DNA of 64,000 nucleotides from contig CAJQUW010015371.1 in NCBI GenBank assembly GCA_907163375.1, positions 834,142-898,141 of the forward strand, in the 5' to 3' direction. Shown here one piece after another: positions 1-10,970 of the stretch. The first letter of the stretch is position 1. Every line of letters begins with the position of its first letter. The stretch comes from Prostheceraeus crozeri (taxonomy: Eukaryota > Platyhelminthes > Polycladida > Euryleptidae). Under the pieces are notes generated by a model. It made no database searches, was not told the DNA's origin, and saw nothing but the letters and a program-made list of their open reading frames with translations. The position numbers and the translations under genes were made by a program.

Positions 1-101
1 TTTTTAAAGATTATTTTTGTCTTTGACCATGTTTCAGGAAGTAATGTTACTTTCTCTTCATAAATTGAGATAAAAATGGCAATTTACTAAGATTTCAGCA
101 A

Positions 102-3100
102 TTATCGAAGAAGTGTAATGAGTTTCTTTAAGTTTTCGGGATCCCAAAAATGGCAGTCTAATTTTGAATTCTTCAGTTGAAGACGGAACAATGCCCATGT
201 GGTATTTATGGGAAGGAGAAGACCAAGTCCATCTTCGATCAAACTATATTCGCGTAAACTCAAGTTGGTGAACTTTTGGTCTGCGACAAGAACGTCAGTG
301 AAGAAGCCCTGGGGCCGGTTGCACAAACAGCATAAAATCTTATTATCTTAAGTTAGAATAATTTCAGTTGCAGAACACGATATTATATCAGTTTATCTTA
401 AAATCATTTTATCTCCGTTGCACCATACAGATCATATTTTATTCTAAGATAAAATGATTTTATCTTTAGAGCAATCCTAAGTTAAGATAATACGATTTTA
501 AGTTAGAATAAGTCTGTTGCACTAAAGATAAAATCAATTGATGTTATTTTATTTCCTCTTCTAACTTAATATCAATAAGGGGTACTTCTAAATACTTATC
601 TCCGTCAATTTAACGCGACAATGGAGGCATAACTAATCTATCATGTATGATTATAATTTTATAAACATTGAATAGGCTATTAGAAAACTGTCATTAACTA
701 TGATTGTATCTATAGAGTGAAGAACTATAATTGTAGTAGCTTACTAATACCACATGTAAATAGTAGAACTATATGTATATTATTGAATCATAGTAAGCAT
801 GATTCTTCGTTGAGCCCATGCAACATGTATAATCCCATCATATACATGTATATTCACATCTTTACAGTCCCCACATGTAGGTTATCTACATGTAGGCCTA
901 CCCTTTAAGACAAAGAACAACATCCTTTCTAACAAAGAATTGTAATGCTATAAAATGAATTGTTTACCTGAGTGTTTAAGCTGCTGAACATACCAAGTAT
1001 AATCACCACGTTCACACAAGCATTATCACTACAATCGGCGATAGGAATAATCACTCTCCGTAATTATATTATCTTCGATCTCCGCCGTTTCTTCTGTTGT
1101 TCCGGTACAAACTGGCAACCGGGCTGTCTTGCTCTGTAACATTTTCTTCATTTTCGCATTTTCTATCTTCAGATCCAACAGAATCAGTTCTTTTTCGTGC
1201 CTTTCTTCACTCTGACGAAATAGAAGCGACTCCAGCTCATTCTTCGGTTTCATGCGTTTGGGTTTTGGAGGGACATTTTCGTCATCATCATCACTATCGA
1301 TGCCATCCATTATAGATGAATCTATACGGGAGCCGACACCTTGAATCTTTGGATTGTCATTGCCAATTATGTCAAGCAATAAATGTGTCATGGGAGATAA
1401 TGGAGGTGGAGGTGTTCCACCACCAGTGCGATTCAGGACTCTTCTATAGTTTGAATTATTTTTCAATTTTTCACTTTTCAAAGATATGAACTTTCTCTTA
1501 ACATCTTCCACATCTCGATTTAGATTATTGCCGATTTGATCCCATAATTTATTCTTTTCTTCTTTTGTCACTGATGCACTGAACTTGCCGAAAAGTTTTG
1601 GATAATGAACATACATCTCGTCGAATAGCAAGCTAATTTCGGTCTCACTCCAGTTCTTTCGTCTTCTTTCATTGCCGGCCATTTCAAATCACAAATCCCA
1701 ATTATTGCTGCGTGTGAAAAAAAGAGAGCGTGAGACGTCAGCCAACAGAGGTCTTAACTTAAGAAATGGTTGCTTGCATTGATCATCTAGGTTCATTCGT
1801 CCTCAGTCAAGGTCATTGCGATGTCACATGCTACAGAAAATTCCCGTTCTCATCCTGTAACCAATCAGGAATGTATTCATGCATCTATTGGAATGATGGA
1901 CATGACGTATAAGCATACGAATTTCGACTCGATGCTTTCCTTTATGACTCACCTTGGAAGAATTCTGGAGCGATAGAAGATCATTTCTATCGTTAGTCAG
2001 GATGCAGGAGGAAACCGTGAGAAACCTATGGCGATTGCAGGAAATCCGCAGTATTCAAGACGTAAATCGAAGGATATCCCGACAAAGAATGATCATATCT
2101 GATTATACTGATGGTGAACTTTATGACAGAATCCGACTAAACCATGAAACATTTCAAAAACTTTGTGGTGTGCTACTATCTCACATGAGATCAAGATCAG
2201 CGAGAAATAATGCTCTTACACACGAAGAAAGGATATATATCCCCACATGTAGGTTATCTACATGTAGGCCTACCCTTTAAGACAAAGAACAACATCCTTT
2301 CTAACAAAGAATTGTAATGCTATAAAATGAATTGTTTTATCCATGTTCATCCATCCCTTTACTTCTTCGCTTGTGGTTCATTTCAAAAAGTTGTTGGTGA
2401 TTCCATCGGAGTTGATAAATCTACGGTCTGTAGAGCCGTTACTGAAGTAACCAATGCTATATTGAAAGTTCTGCCGACATTTGTGAGTACTCGATTTTTT
2501 GATAGACCGGAAAACTTATCTTTCTTTGAACAGAAGCACTTGCCAAATGTTACCGGTGCTATTGATGGAACACATATAAAAATTATTTCTCCTGCAATAT
2601 ACGAGAATGAATATGTCAACCGAAAAGGTTATCATAGTCTCAATATTCAAGTTATTGGAACAGGTGAAATGTTGGTCGCTGATATTGTTGCTGATTGGCC
2701 GGGTGGCACTCACGACAGCAGGATTTTACGAGAATCTGGTATTTTTCATAAATTTGAGAATGATGAATACGGGAATAGAATCCTTTTGGGTGATCAAGGT
2801 TACCCTCTCAAGACATGGTTATTTACTCCAATTACGCGATCCGTTCTTACAGTGAAAGAACAACGGTTCAATTACTTTCATAAATCTGCGAGATGTTCGG
2901 TTGAGAGACTATTTGGCATTTGGAAGCGAAGATGGGCTTGTTTGAATCATCTTCGTGTAAACCCACGTAAAGCTGCGAAAATCATAGCAGCGTGTGCTGT
3001 CATCCATAACTTCGCTATTTTGAATGGCGAAAATGGTTATCTCAATAATGCTAGCGAAGAAGATCCAGTTTCCGGGGAAATAACAACCCATCAGGTAGAA

Positions 3101-4027
3101 GAAAGTGATAGTGCTTCTAGAACACAACGTGCTGTATATATCAATGAGCATTTTTGAAGGGACAATGATTAGTATGTCCCTATGTTTTGGAATATACTCA
3201 CAGCAATATATTGGGCATTGTGTTTTCCTTCTTTATAAATGGAGGGAATTTTTTATCAAAACGAACAGTTGTTTTATCAGGTAGCCTACTTGCATAATTC
3301 TATTTAGATCTACCAATCAAATCATTGCTAACCGTTGCATTAAAGTAATACGGATTTTATTCATTGATATCTTTAAAAAGCCCGAAATAATTGTTATACT
3401 TTATCTCAATCACTAACTTATATACTTTGTAGCAACTTCCCTCATCGTTTCACTGAAATGGACTATTGGATAACTTGAAGAGTTTCATTAACATGTTGAT
3501 GATATCATCATACTTATCGACACATTCCCGTCATTAACTTGTAAATTCATCACAACTTCAGTCATTAAGTAATCAGCTATGACGGAGTTCTACAATACCG
3601 CAAAACATATTCACTCCTCAGAAATTTGCACGACCATATTACGTCGCGTGCGTTCCAAATTCTCCAATTGTATTGGCTCTCATTTGTTCACGTCAGTGAC
3701 ACACACGAATGTACTTAAAAATAATATCATGGGGTTTCATGTTAGTGCAACGATATTATCTTATCTCGAGATAAAATCATTTTATCTGTCTATCTCTGCA
3801 ATCGAACGATTCTAAGTTAGAATCTTATTAACTTAGGGCAACCATATTATTTTATCTCCTAGAAGATAAAATAAAATTAAGATAAAATCCTCCGAATTTA
3901 GTGCAACCGGCCCCTGGGTCTTGAAGCCGAGGGAACTTCGGATGTTATCCTGCTTCAATGATGCTAATTTGACGTCTTGAGGCATCCATGTCAATTTGCA
4001 GTCGGGGATTGTAGTGCTCATTTTCAT
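102..4027 (-). CDS. Unidentified minus-strand ORF split by a Harbinger insertion
   Basis: A minus-strand reading frame runs from about 4027 to the Harbinger boundary at 3917, and resumes without a frame change at 311, ending at a stop at 102-104. Ignoring the element and one CTG copy, the two parts read continuously for about 106 codons through GFKTQ/GFFTDVLVADQ, with the C-terminal part containing LSLREYSLIEDGLGLLLP and LDCHFWDPENLKKLITLL. I do not recognise the family. An acceptor-like TTCACAG lies just upstream near 4050, and a different frame is open there for about 30 codons, so the true exon limits are unclear. Continuity of frame across the insertion is what suggests a former coding exon. 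It may equally be part of an older repeat. Confidence is low. Confidence 0.3.
312..323 (+). repeat. Left terminal inverted repeat of the Harbinger element
   Basis: GGGCCGGTTGCA, a perfect 12-bp inverted match to 3902-3913. The target duplication CTG lies immediately outside at 309-311. Confidence 0.85.
330..560. repeat. Subterminal motif cluster, left end of Harbinger
   Basis: GTTGCA-type motifs recur every ~50-60 bp (near 318, 368, 417 and 517), interleaved with self-complementary ATAAAATGATTTTATC-like stretches. The right end (about 3735-3910) carries the inverted counterparts TGCAACGA, TGCAATCG, GGCAACCA and TGCAACCGG. Regularly spaced subterminal repeats are often transposase or Myb-protein binding sites in this superfamily; that role is inferred here. 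Confidence 0.5.
868..965 (+). repeat. 98-bp segment duplicated into the transposase gene (source-side copy)
   Basis: This segment, starting TCCCCACATGTAGG and including the palindrome-like ACATGTAGGTTATCTACATG, occurs again at 2240-2337 with no difference that I could see. This copy lies between the left end and the 3' end of the Myb-like gene. Confidence 0.85.
1029..1682 (-). CDS. Harbinger Myb/SANT-like accessory protein
   Basis: The second protein of PIF/Harbinger transposons, which in characterised members binds the element ends and brings the transposase into the nucleus. This copy is an intact 217-aa frame starting at an ATG at 1682. Residues ~8-75 form a Myb/SANT-like trihelix (NWSETEISLLFDEM, then KLWDQIGNNL and DVKRKFISLKSEKLK). 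A proline-rich linker (TPPPPLSP) and an acidic stretch (DSDDDDE) with basic PKPKRMKPK follow. Residues ~148-190 are a charged probable coiled coil (EERHEKELILLDLKIENAKM). It is divergent to the transposase, as usual for the family. The frame has no visible damage. Confidence 0.85.
   Translation of the reverse strand: MAGNERRRKNWSETEISLLFDEMYVHYPKLFGKFSASVTKEEKNKLWDQIGNNLNRDVEDVKRKFISLKSEKLKNNSNYRRVLNRTGGGTPPPPLSPMTHLLLDIIGNDNPKIQGVGSRIDSSIMDGIDSDDDDENVPPKPKRMKPKNELESLLFRQSEERHEKELILLDLKIENAKMKKMLQSKTARLPVCTGTTEETAEIEDNIITESDYSYRRL
2002..3157 (+). CDS. PIF/Harbinger DDE transposase, interrupted
   Basis: Catalyses cut-and-paste movement of the element. The first good ATG is at 2002 (MQEETVRN); the frame is also open ~16 codons upstream. 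After an N-terminal helical region, a copy of the 98-bp repeat (2240-2337) breaks the frame at THEERIYI. The rest resumes at about 2356 with FFACGSFQKVVGDSIGVDKS and runs to the stop at 3155-3157. The DDE_4-type nuclease motifs are present: GAIDGTHI (first D), PGGTHDSRI (second D) and SVERLFGIWKRRW (E). Apart from the interruption the frame is open, suggesting recent activity of the family. Confidence 0.85.
2240..2337 (+). repeat. 98-bp duplicate lying inside the Harbinger transposase frame
   Basis: Second copy of 868-965. It falls between transposase residues reading ...THEERIYI and FFACGSFQK..., where family members continue directly. No AG acceptor is visible before the downstream coding part, so an intron is possible but poorly supported. 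A template switch during element replication or gap repair would give the same structure. Confidence 0.75.
3902..3913 (-). repeat. Right terminal inverted repeat of the Harbinger element
   Basis: TGCAACCGGCCC, the reverse complement of 312-323, followed by the second CTG at 3914-3916. Confidence 0.85.
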
Positions 4028-4248
4028 AAAAGATTTTGAAGAAATCCTGTGAACAATTCTTGTGCTCGTACATTAATCAACCTATGTCACTTTTCGTCAT
4101 TCGAAGTTTGAGGTGGAGCTCATGCAGAACTAGGATGGAATTGGAAAGCGAGAACACCAAGGCAGACTTCACAGCTCCAACGCATGTTCGAAAAAAAGAA
4201 AAATTCCCGAAAATATGAGTGAGAAAAACAATATGTAGTGCATTAAAC

Positions 4249-5171
4249 ATGTTTTTAATGTAATTGGAAAGAGCCAATATTGAAAGATGGTGGTTTTTTT
4301 TTCTTTTTTGTTATTGTCTACAATTAATTTCAGTTAACACCCGTTTACTATCTTCAGGCAAAAAGGAAGGAAATTATGGTCTAGTATAAAATTTAATATT
4401 CACACCGAAGTCTATGTCATAATAACATATAGACTGAAAACAATAGGGGGAAGGACTATGGAACAGGTAGTATTGGGTTACATGATGCCAATAGCATCTA
4501 AATGATGACCTGACTAGATATGAAAACAAAGGACATATAAATGGATTAGTAGTACAAAGGTTTGAGTTATAAGTACATGCACATATCATACAAGTATAAA
4601 AAGCTATAAAACGATTGGAAGAATGTTATGTACTTAGCAAGTTAGCACAGAGTTAATAGTTGTCAAGAAGACATGAGGTGTGAATTAGAAATATGTCTAA
4701 GCATTCTTCAGATTCTTCAGCATCATATGTCTAATTCACACCTCATGTCTTCTTGACAACTATTAACTCTGTGCTAACTTGCTAAGTACATAACATTCTT
4801 CCAATCGTTTTTATAGCTTTTTATACTTGTATGATATGTGCATGTACTTATAGCTCAAACCTTTGTACTACTAATCCATTTATATGTCCTTTGTTTTCAT
4901 ATCTAGTCAGGTCATCATTTAGATGCTATTGGCATCATGTAACCCAATACTACCTGTTCCATAGCCCTTCCCCCTATTGTTTTCAGTCTATATGTTATTA
5001 TGATATAGACTTCGGTGTGAATATTAAATTTTATACTAGACCATAATTTCCTTCCTTTTTACCTGAAGATAGTTAACGGATGTTAACTGAAATTAATTGC
5101 AAACAATAACAAAAAGGAAAATATAACCACCATCTTTCATTATTGGCTCTTTCCAATTACATTAAAAACAT
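4249..5171. mobile_element. Foldback (long inverted repeat) element
   Basis: Two arms of ~447 bp (4249-4695 and 4724-5171) are inverted copies separated by ~28 nt. They begin ATGTTTTTAATG and end CATTAAAAACAT. The arms differ at scattered positions (for example GGACTATGG against GGGCTATGG), so this is not a simple sequencing hairpin artefact. The flanks carry a similar direct sequence: AACAATATGTAGTGCATT at 4229-4246 and AACAATATATTCAGTGCATT at 5186-5205. No coding capacity is credible; identical small frames in both arms only reflect the duplication. The family is unknown. Confidence 0.75.
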
Positions 5172-5194
5172 GAAAAATAGCCAAAACAATATAT

Positions 5195-5700
5195 TCAGTG
5201 CATTAAACGATCGGGTTTCTTATGCTGCCCAGTATGTAGGCAGGATAAAGTGGAGAAATTTCCAAGAAATGTGAAAGGAAAAAGTGAACGATCTTATTTA
5301 TGATCGATCAAAGCAAGTCTCTCATTCAGATCAGAATCCAAACATCTATCCGCTACCAAAAAAGAAGTGGAAATTAGAAACGTTCTGTGTTTAATCGGGT
5401 CGAGACAGATTTTTGGCGCTGTTCAGAATCTAGATAGATTGGATCAGAGACATTTCAAAAAAAGAAGGGGAAAAAGGAAAACATCCAGTATTTAACGACC
5501 AAGACAAGTCTGCGCAGAATCTTCCAGACAGAATAAATGGGAGAAATTCTCAAAAATTCATGGGTGAAAACAAACGCAGAATTTACAGTGTTCCGTCAAA
5601 GCAAGTCTCTGCCCATATAGAGCAATGAAGAAATTATTATGCAAAAGTAGAAGACGACCATCTAATGATAAAAAGAAGTCTCTCACACTAGCAAAATGAC
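5195..5700. repeat. Degenerate tandem repeat, about 97-bp period
   Basis: A recurring block (a TTAA[C/T]G-like box followed by AAGACAAGTCTCT-like sequence) appears near 5200, 5297, 5391, 5490, 5588 and 5660, giving a period of ~95-100 bp. The first unit begins with GTGCATTAAACGATC, which also abuts the foldback element on its other side. The units are strongly diverged. Confidence 0.45.
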
Positions 5701-7550
5701 TAACTTCGAGAAATTTATTTCCAACAAGAAAACACGTTACATAACTTGAATACTTATCTCTCACTTGGCATCAGTGAAGTACGACAAATATCATCTCAAG
5801 AAAATGCTAATTAACATGTAAACAAATTCAGAACTTAAATTCAAAACTTCACCTTTCTATGTATCACATTTATACGTTCAACTCAATATTCGTGAGAATT
5901 AGGTTATTGCAGTTCTTATCCTTGCATCTGTCGTTGGACTTGCATGTAGATAGAAACATTCATTTTTAAGTACATGTATTTATAGCAATTTCAAGATGCG
6001 ACAAGCTATTTATTGTAAAAACATGATTGGTGATCAAAATCAAAGGGTATCACAGCACTGAATATTGGAGATATAGGCCTCCTACAGGGACGGGGGGACA
6101 AGGTCAACACGTATTTGCAGCGTCATCCTATGCATCAAGCACAATCGCGGATCTTTAGAGTTGAATTGGCATCGAGAATTGGTTAAACACGGCATTTGCG
6201 TGCTGATGATCGAATTCGTCTACCAACTGACTATCACCAACGCCAATCGCCAATAACGACCACATAGATATTTAGCTTTAATATAATAATTTCAATACCC
6301 GTCCCACGTGAAAGTGGGACCAGAGCACTCCCATTCCCACCAACAGGCATGATTAATTGTTCGGTCTATTACATGCCTCCGTACAAATTTAGATTGTCAA
6401 TTTGAAAACTAAACCGAAAGATATCTCCTCAGTACATGAAGGAACATACTTTCCCATACATTTTATTGTGGCCAGTTCATTCAACATACCGAGCAGATGA
6501 GTTATAAGCATCCAAAAACCATATATGTCAATAGTTACCGATACTAGAATTTATGCATGCGATTTACACATGGTAGGGATCAATATATACTACGAGCTCT
6601 TCCGGAAATAAATAAGTTGGAAGGGCACATCCATAAAATGAAAGACTTTTTACAATCCAACTGAATTCGAATAATCACATCACTCCCTGTCTATGTATTG
6701 TTACACCAACTTTAATACGACTGACAAATAATTGCTGTGCGAACAAGATATCTCTAGTTATCGAGTGCAAGACCATAATTTCCTTGAAGGTCATGAATTA
6801 AAAATTTATCATTATTACATTTGTTTGACCGGCATGCATCTTATCTGCCGAGGAGTAAACTTCCCGTCACATAGGTAATAACTCCGGAGTTAATGCGATG
6901 TCAATTGAGGTGAGCAAGTGAAGTTCATAATATGAGACGTAGGCCTACAGCAAATGAATTATTAAGCTATTAATGAACTATTAACAAAAAACAATTTCAA
7001 ATGCATGAACTTCAGAAAAATGAGAATAGACACAACAAAAAATTAAGACACAACGCACAAGTAACTAACACTTCAATGGAAAATAATAGTCGACACACAC
7101 CGAGAACTATAGTTAACTTACAAAACTGCGCTTCCACAGCCTTTAATTGATAATATCTGTCAACAAATACATGGGATTATGAGAGAAACACAATCAGTTG
7201 GCTTGAAAAATCGTAATTCATGCAATGCAAAAAAATTTAACGAGAGAAAATGAAAACATATATTTACAGAGTTGATCATAAAAAACGGACCACCTAAATT
7301 AACATTCAATCGATTCTCATGCCTTCCAATCGTGTCGCACATTAACGTGTCATATATCATTGGAAAGCTTGCATTATCAGGTTTTAAAAGAGCTATGATA
7401 AACTTGTATTCGTGATTTTGTTTGCCGGACAGTGGTCAAAATATGGAAATCGCTAAATTTGCAATTCATAGCTATTGAATAAGAAAGCATCTGAGCATGA
7501 TAACGAATCAGGTATGAAATAGCGGATACGGCGTGTTGAGGCAGACGCAT
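5701..7550. other. No gene seen
   Basis: AT-rich sequence without credible coding capacity, RNA gene or recognisable repeat. Small frames here lack splice context and compositional bias. Confidence 0.5.
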
Positions 7551-7553
7551 AAG

Positions 7554-7762
7554 TTATCCACGAATTTTTAAATGAAAACCAATCTTCCAAATTAGTAGTT
7601 TAATCGCGACGTATCGAAGACCTGCTGCTTCCTCAGGCGAGTTAAGTTATGCTTAAGTAATACTTATACTTAACTCGCCTGAGGAAGCAGTAAGTCTGCG
7701 ATACGTCTCGATGAAACTACTAATTTGGCAGATTGGTTTTTATTTAAAAATTCGTGGATAAT
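7554..7762. mobile_element. Hairpin MITE
   Basis: An inverted repeat of ~209 bp: the left arm starts TTATCCACGAATTTTTAAA and the right arm ends TTTAAAAATTCGTGGATAA. The arms match through AACCAATC, AATTAGTAGTTT and CTTCCTCAGGCGAGTTAAG, with a loop of ~15 nt near 7657. There is no coding content. ATCAGGTATGAA occurs directly to the right (7761) and ~45 bp to the left (7508), so the element may be slightly larger. Confidence 0.7.
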
Positions 7763-7800
7763 CAGGTATGAAGCGTGGAACATTGCCTTGACTTACTTTT

Positions 7801-9844
7801 GATATATTACACATCGAAATCAGTGGATTAGGAAAGAAATACTGATGTCGTGAAGCTATGACAACATCGTGATCTTAATGATCGAAGATGTCATTTTGTC
7901 ACTTTTTCATTGAAATAGTTGTTATTTTTAGAATCCTCGCGATGCAAGGGAGTAAAAATATGTAAGTTTTCTTCAAATCAACTCAGTAGTTCTATTTCAA
8001 ACTCTCAACATTTCTTTATTACCGCTGAAGTACTAACACCATCCAAGTTCAGTGAAGATTCAAGACAACTCCAATGGAGTCGTGTCTTTGCTCTATCTCA
8101 CCGAGACGATCGCAGACGTTCACTATTCATCAATGGTCGTGGCGCAAATTTTCACCAATTTCGCGTGTTCGTGTTAGTAGCAATAATTATTATAGTTATG
8201 CGCAATATGGGCTTCGTGGCTAGTATAATGTAGTTGCTGGAAAAGCAGGGTGTTCACAAGACGCATTAGGATAAGTGCTTGTAAGCATCTGACCGAGAAC
8301 GTATCTGATATAATGTGATGGATTACTGACACTGCATCAGCTTCAAATTAAGGTAACCTGTAACTAATTTGAGTTTTTGAGATGTTCACTGTAAAAGTCA
8401 CTGCAGAAATACTCTCGCATATCCATTATGAAAACAAAACCTCGAGAAATCGAAGAAAAGCAGCGAATATTCTAGAATTCCAACATGTAATTTATGTTCA
8501 CAAGTTCAATTTGCATGAATGTCGAAGTACATACATGAGCATAGTGTTGTCATGGGGAGTCATAAATCAGTACGCGATGATTTGTTGAAGGGAGATACAA
8601 GGCAAATGCTGAAGAGTTAGCTTTACGACATTCTTAAAAACTTTGTCATTTGCACTCTTTGGCTCTCCTCCAGAGTTCTTTAGAGGTAGAGAGGCCTGGT
8701 GCAAGGCATTTTCTGTTCTTTTTCTTTCTTTTCCAGGTTTTCTTGGATGTTTTCGAGCCTCAATTCGGAGGACTTCAGTTCTTCACATCGCTGCTTTTCT
8801 TTATCTAATTCTATACAGAGGTGTTCTTGGAGAGCTTCACGTTTTCTTTTTTCTTGGTTTTGCAGCATGATCAGTAAAAAGCATATGATACATTATATAT
8901 GAATTTTATCCATTCTTATACTTGAGCTATGATTTTCTTTAATTCTTAAAACGGATTCACAAATCGCAAGGGTTCTCGGGGTTTCAGGTATGAGCGAGCA
9001 CCTTTTTTTAGTCAATATGTTAGATAGGTTTGAAAAAACCATCTTTATCTCTGCGTTCCCTTGCGGCAAAACAAAACTGCCTTTGCGATTTTAACCAAAG
9101 TTGGCACTTTTCCGCTTACTCCGATTCTCTTCCAAAATGCGGACGCATCGCCACAATTTTGAGAGGATCCTGACTGACTGCTTCGTTGAAGTCGGATTTC
9201 AGCTTCCAATCGAGACTTGTTGCTGTCACAAAGCACGGACGGCATCGATCGCGCCACTTGTAGACATTTTTGTGGTCTTGCTATCGAGGGCCAACAAATT
9301 TACAAGACTTTAATTGTTTAAGAAACTTCCCGACAATATAGAGGTATAACATGTTTTTGGTGACACGCTGAATGCTGGAAAATTCATATTATTAGTGGAT
9401 GGTGTGTGACCTTATCAACATTTTTGTCGATGAATGCATGGTCAAAATGGTCAAAATAGAAAGATTAAACCTTCGAAATTTTGAAATGATAAGATTTCGC
9501 GTAACCTCATCATTTTTCTCTTAAATTCGCGTTTCGTTCGCGCAATACGCGAGGTTTTTGCGCCGCCACGAATATGAATAGTATTCATGTTCTTCCATTC
9601 ATTGAATCGAATTAAGAGGTCATGAGAAAAATGGTGACAAAGTTTGAAATAGAACTGTATGGGTGATTTGAATGAAGCTCACATATTTTTTCTCCTTACA
9701 TCGCAGGGATTCTTAAGATAACAAACATTTTAAATGAAGAAGTGACAAAATGACATATTCAATCAATAAAAGTCACCACTTTGTCATAGCTTCCCGATAT
9801 CACTATCTCTTCCCTAGACCACTGATTTCGATGTGCAATATATC
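7801..9844. mobile_element. DNA transposon with ~250-bp inverted ends, decayed
   Basis: The ends GATATATTACACATCGAAAT (7801) and ATTTCGATGTGCAATATATC (to 9844) are inverted copies. The similarity extends ~245 bp inward at roughly 80% identity by eye (to ~8045 and from ~9600), including CTATGACAA, ATGTCATTTTGTCACTT and AGTTCTATTTCAAAC. The interior holds a minus-strand hAT-like C-terminal fragment and a coiled-coil frame. Long TIRs are unusual for hAT, so the coding fragment and the ends may not share an origin. No convincing target duplication was found. Confidence 0.65.
8680..9257 (-). pseudogene. hAT-like transposase C-terminal fragment, frameshifted
   Basis: The minus strand from 9257 reads FWKRIGVSGKVPTLVKIAKA then a shift near 9050 into VFSNLSNILTKKRCSLIPET and AICESVLRIKEN. 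This pattern (aromatic-K, P-LxKIAK, then a FS-L-N-TKKR-L-PET-R block) fits the C-terminal dimerisation region of hAT transposases. Farther along the minus strand (8868-8680) a Lys/Glu-rich coiled-coil frame follows (EKEKQRCEELKS-like). No catalytic part is visible. Alternative: another DDE family with a similar C-terminus. Confidence 0.45.
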
Positions 9845-10385
9845 AACAATGCCACAAAATGTTATTTTGCTTGGTGCCTGATTGATCATCAATTATGGCT
9901 GGAAAAAATGTATTTTTATCCATCAATGCTTTATTTACATATTTGACGAAAACTGTGGTGGGACTCAAAGTGAATTAAAAGAAAGCATGATATAAAACTA
10001 ATAAGCCAAAAGACTTCATTAATTTTGGGAAAGTCCTTGCTTAGAATGCTTAATAATGGCACTTTAAATTTAATTGTCACTGAAAGTGGCATTTTATAAT
10101 TTGATTCGGAAAGCTTGTTATTCCCTTTCTCAGTTTATTTTAATACGGAGGTTCACCGCAGAAGTAATAAATAACTTAACCCAGATTAAGCTAAATAAAA
10201 GAACACGCGAAAAGAAATTGATAGCAAATTATTATAGAGATAATGATAGAAAATAAGTGGCATTTGAAAAATATATTACTGACATGTCGCAAAAGAGAAC
10301 AAATGTTGCCAAAACAACTATATTGCATGTATACAAATTTCAGTAAAAGCAGTTATCGACGAATAGCGATATTTACTCAGCACAC
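9845..10385. other. No gene seen
   Basis: AT-rich spacer with no supported coding, RNA or repeat feature. Confidence 0.5.
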
Positions 10386-10389
10386 AGTT

Positions 10390-10970
10390 TTAGAATCACC
10401 CTAAGGGCGGAGTGGAACCCAGAGTAGCAGCTATCTAGCCTTATTCACCTAGCACCATGCTAACATGCACCACCCTTGGAAGCCTTGATATGTTGCAAAG
10501 GATGCAGGCATGCAGGGCACTAAGCCGACAAGGGACATGTCTGCTCTTGTGGGTAGGTGCCCATCAAGCTCCTTAGCCCCGGTTCGTTTGCACCTGCGTC
10601 ATACTGACTTCCAACGAAAAACAACTCTGTCAGCAACCCTCCACATTATCAGGGACGTGCTCACTAGCGCTGACTCTGGCGTCTCAGGGTCACAGCCAGT
10701 TATAGAGGTGTCTCCCCCAGTCATGAGCACTGGCTCGTAGGGGTCAGGAACCCAGCAGGAACCAACCCTGACACCAAGTAACGAGACCAAATTATCGCTT
10801 ACCCCCCGCACATCCATCAAGCAACCGTTCTCGGACTTACAAGTTCCCAGAAGGAATACTGTTGTGCGGTCTTTGCCAGCTGTCACTGGAACTATTCTCC
10901 ACGGTCACCAGATCCTCCCTTGGAGCCGCAGTCTCCTCAGTGCACGGCTTAAAAAAACGTACACTTAACA
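10390..10970 (-). other. GC-richer island, possible 5' end of a LINE
   Basis: This stretch is clearly richer in G and C than its surroundings and has an open minus-strand frame of 95 codons (10886-10599), with no family motif. On the minus strand it contains GGTTCCTGCTGGGTTCCTGA. The GC-rich leader of the CR1-like LINE at 29.8-30.06 kb has a comparable composition and a GGGTTCGGGACCC element, and a CR1-type fragment lies 0.8 kb away. The link is suggestive only. Confidence 0.25.

Larger units (their letters stand above)
312..3913 (+). mobile_element. PIF/Harbinger DNA transposon, two genes, complete ends
   Basis: The element starts GGGCCGGTTGCA (312-323) and ends with its exact reverse complement (3902-3913). 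It is flanked by CTG at 309-311 and 3914-3916. A 3-bp duplication of the CWG type is typical of PIF/Harbinger. It carries the two genes expected of the superfamily: a Myb/SANT-like protein on the minus strand and a DDE nuclease on the plus strand, transcribed divergently from a ~320-bp shared interval. Length (3.6 kb) fits an autonomous copy. The transposase frame is interrupted by a copy of a 98-bp internal segment, so this copy is probably inactive. Confidence 0.9.

Noticed and set aside
4374-5046. Two nearly identical 71-codon frames on opposite strands
   Set aside because: They are the same sequence in the two arms of the foldback element; no protein motif, and the symmetry explains them.
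4237-5175. Assembly hairpin artefact explaining the foldback
   Set aside because: The arms differ by scattered substitutions and small indels, so a read-through artefact is unlikely.
7919-8233. 104-codon plus-strand frame
   Set aside because: It overlaps the left inverted end of the 7801-9844 element and has no motif.
10599-10886. 95-codon minus-strand frame in the GC-richer island
   Set aside because: Open by composition; no recognisable domain. Kept only as a possible LINE leader.
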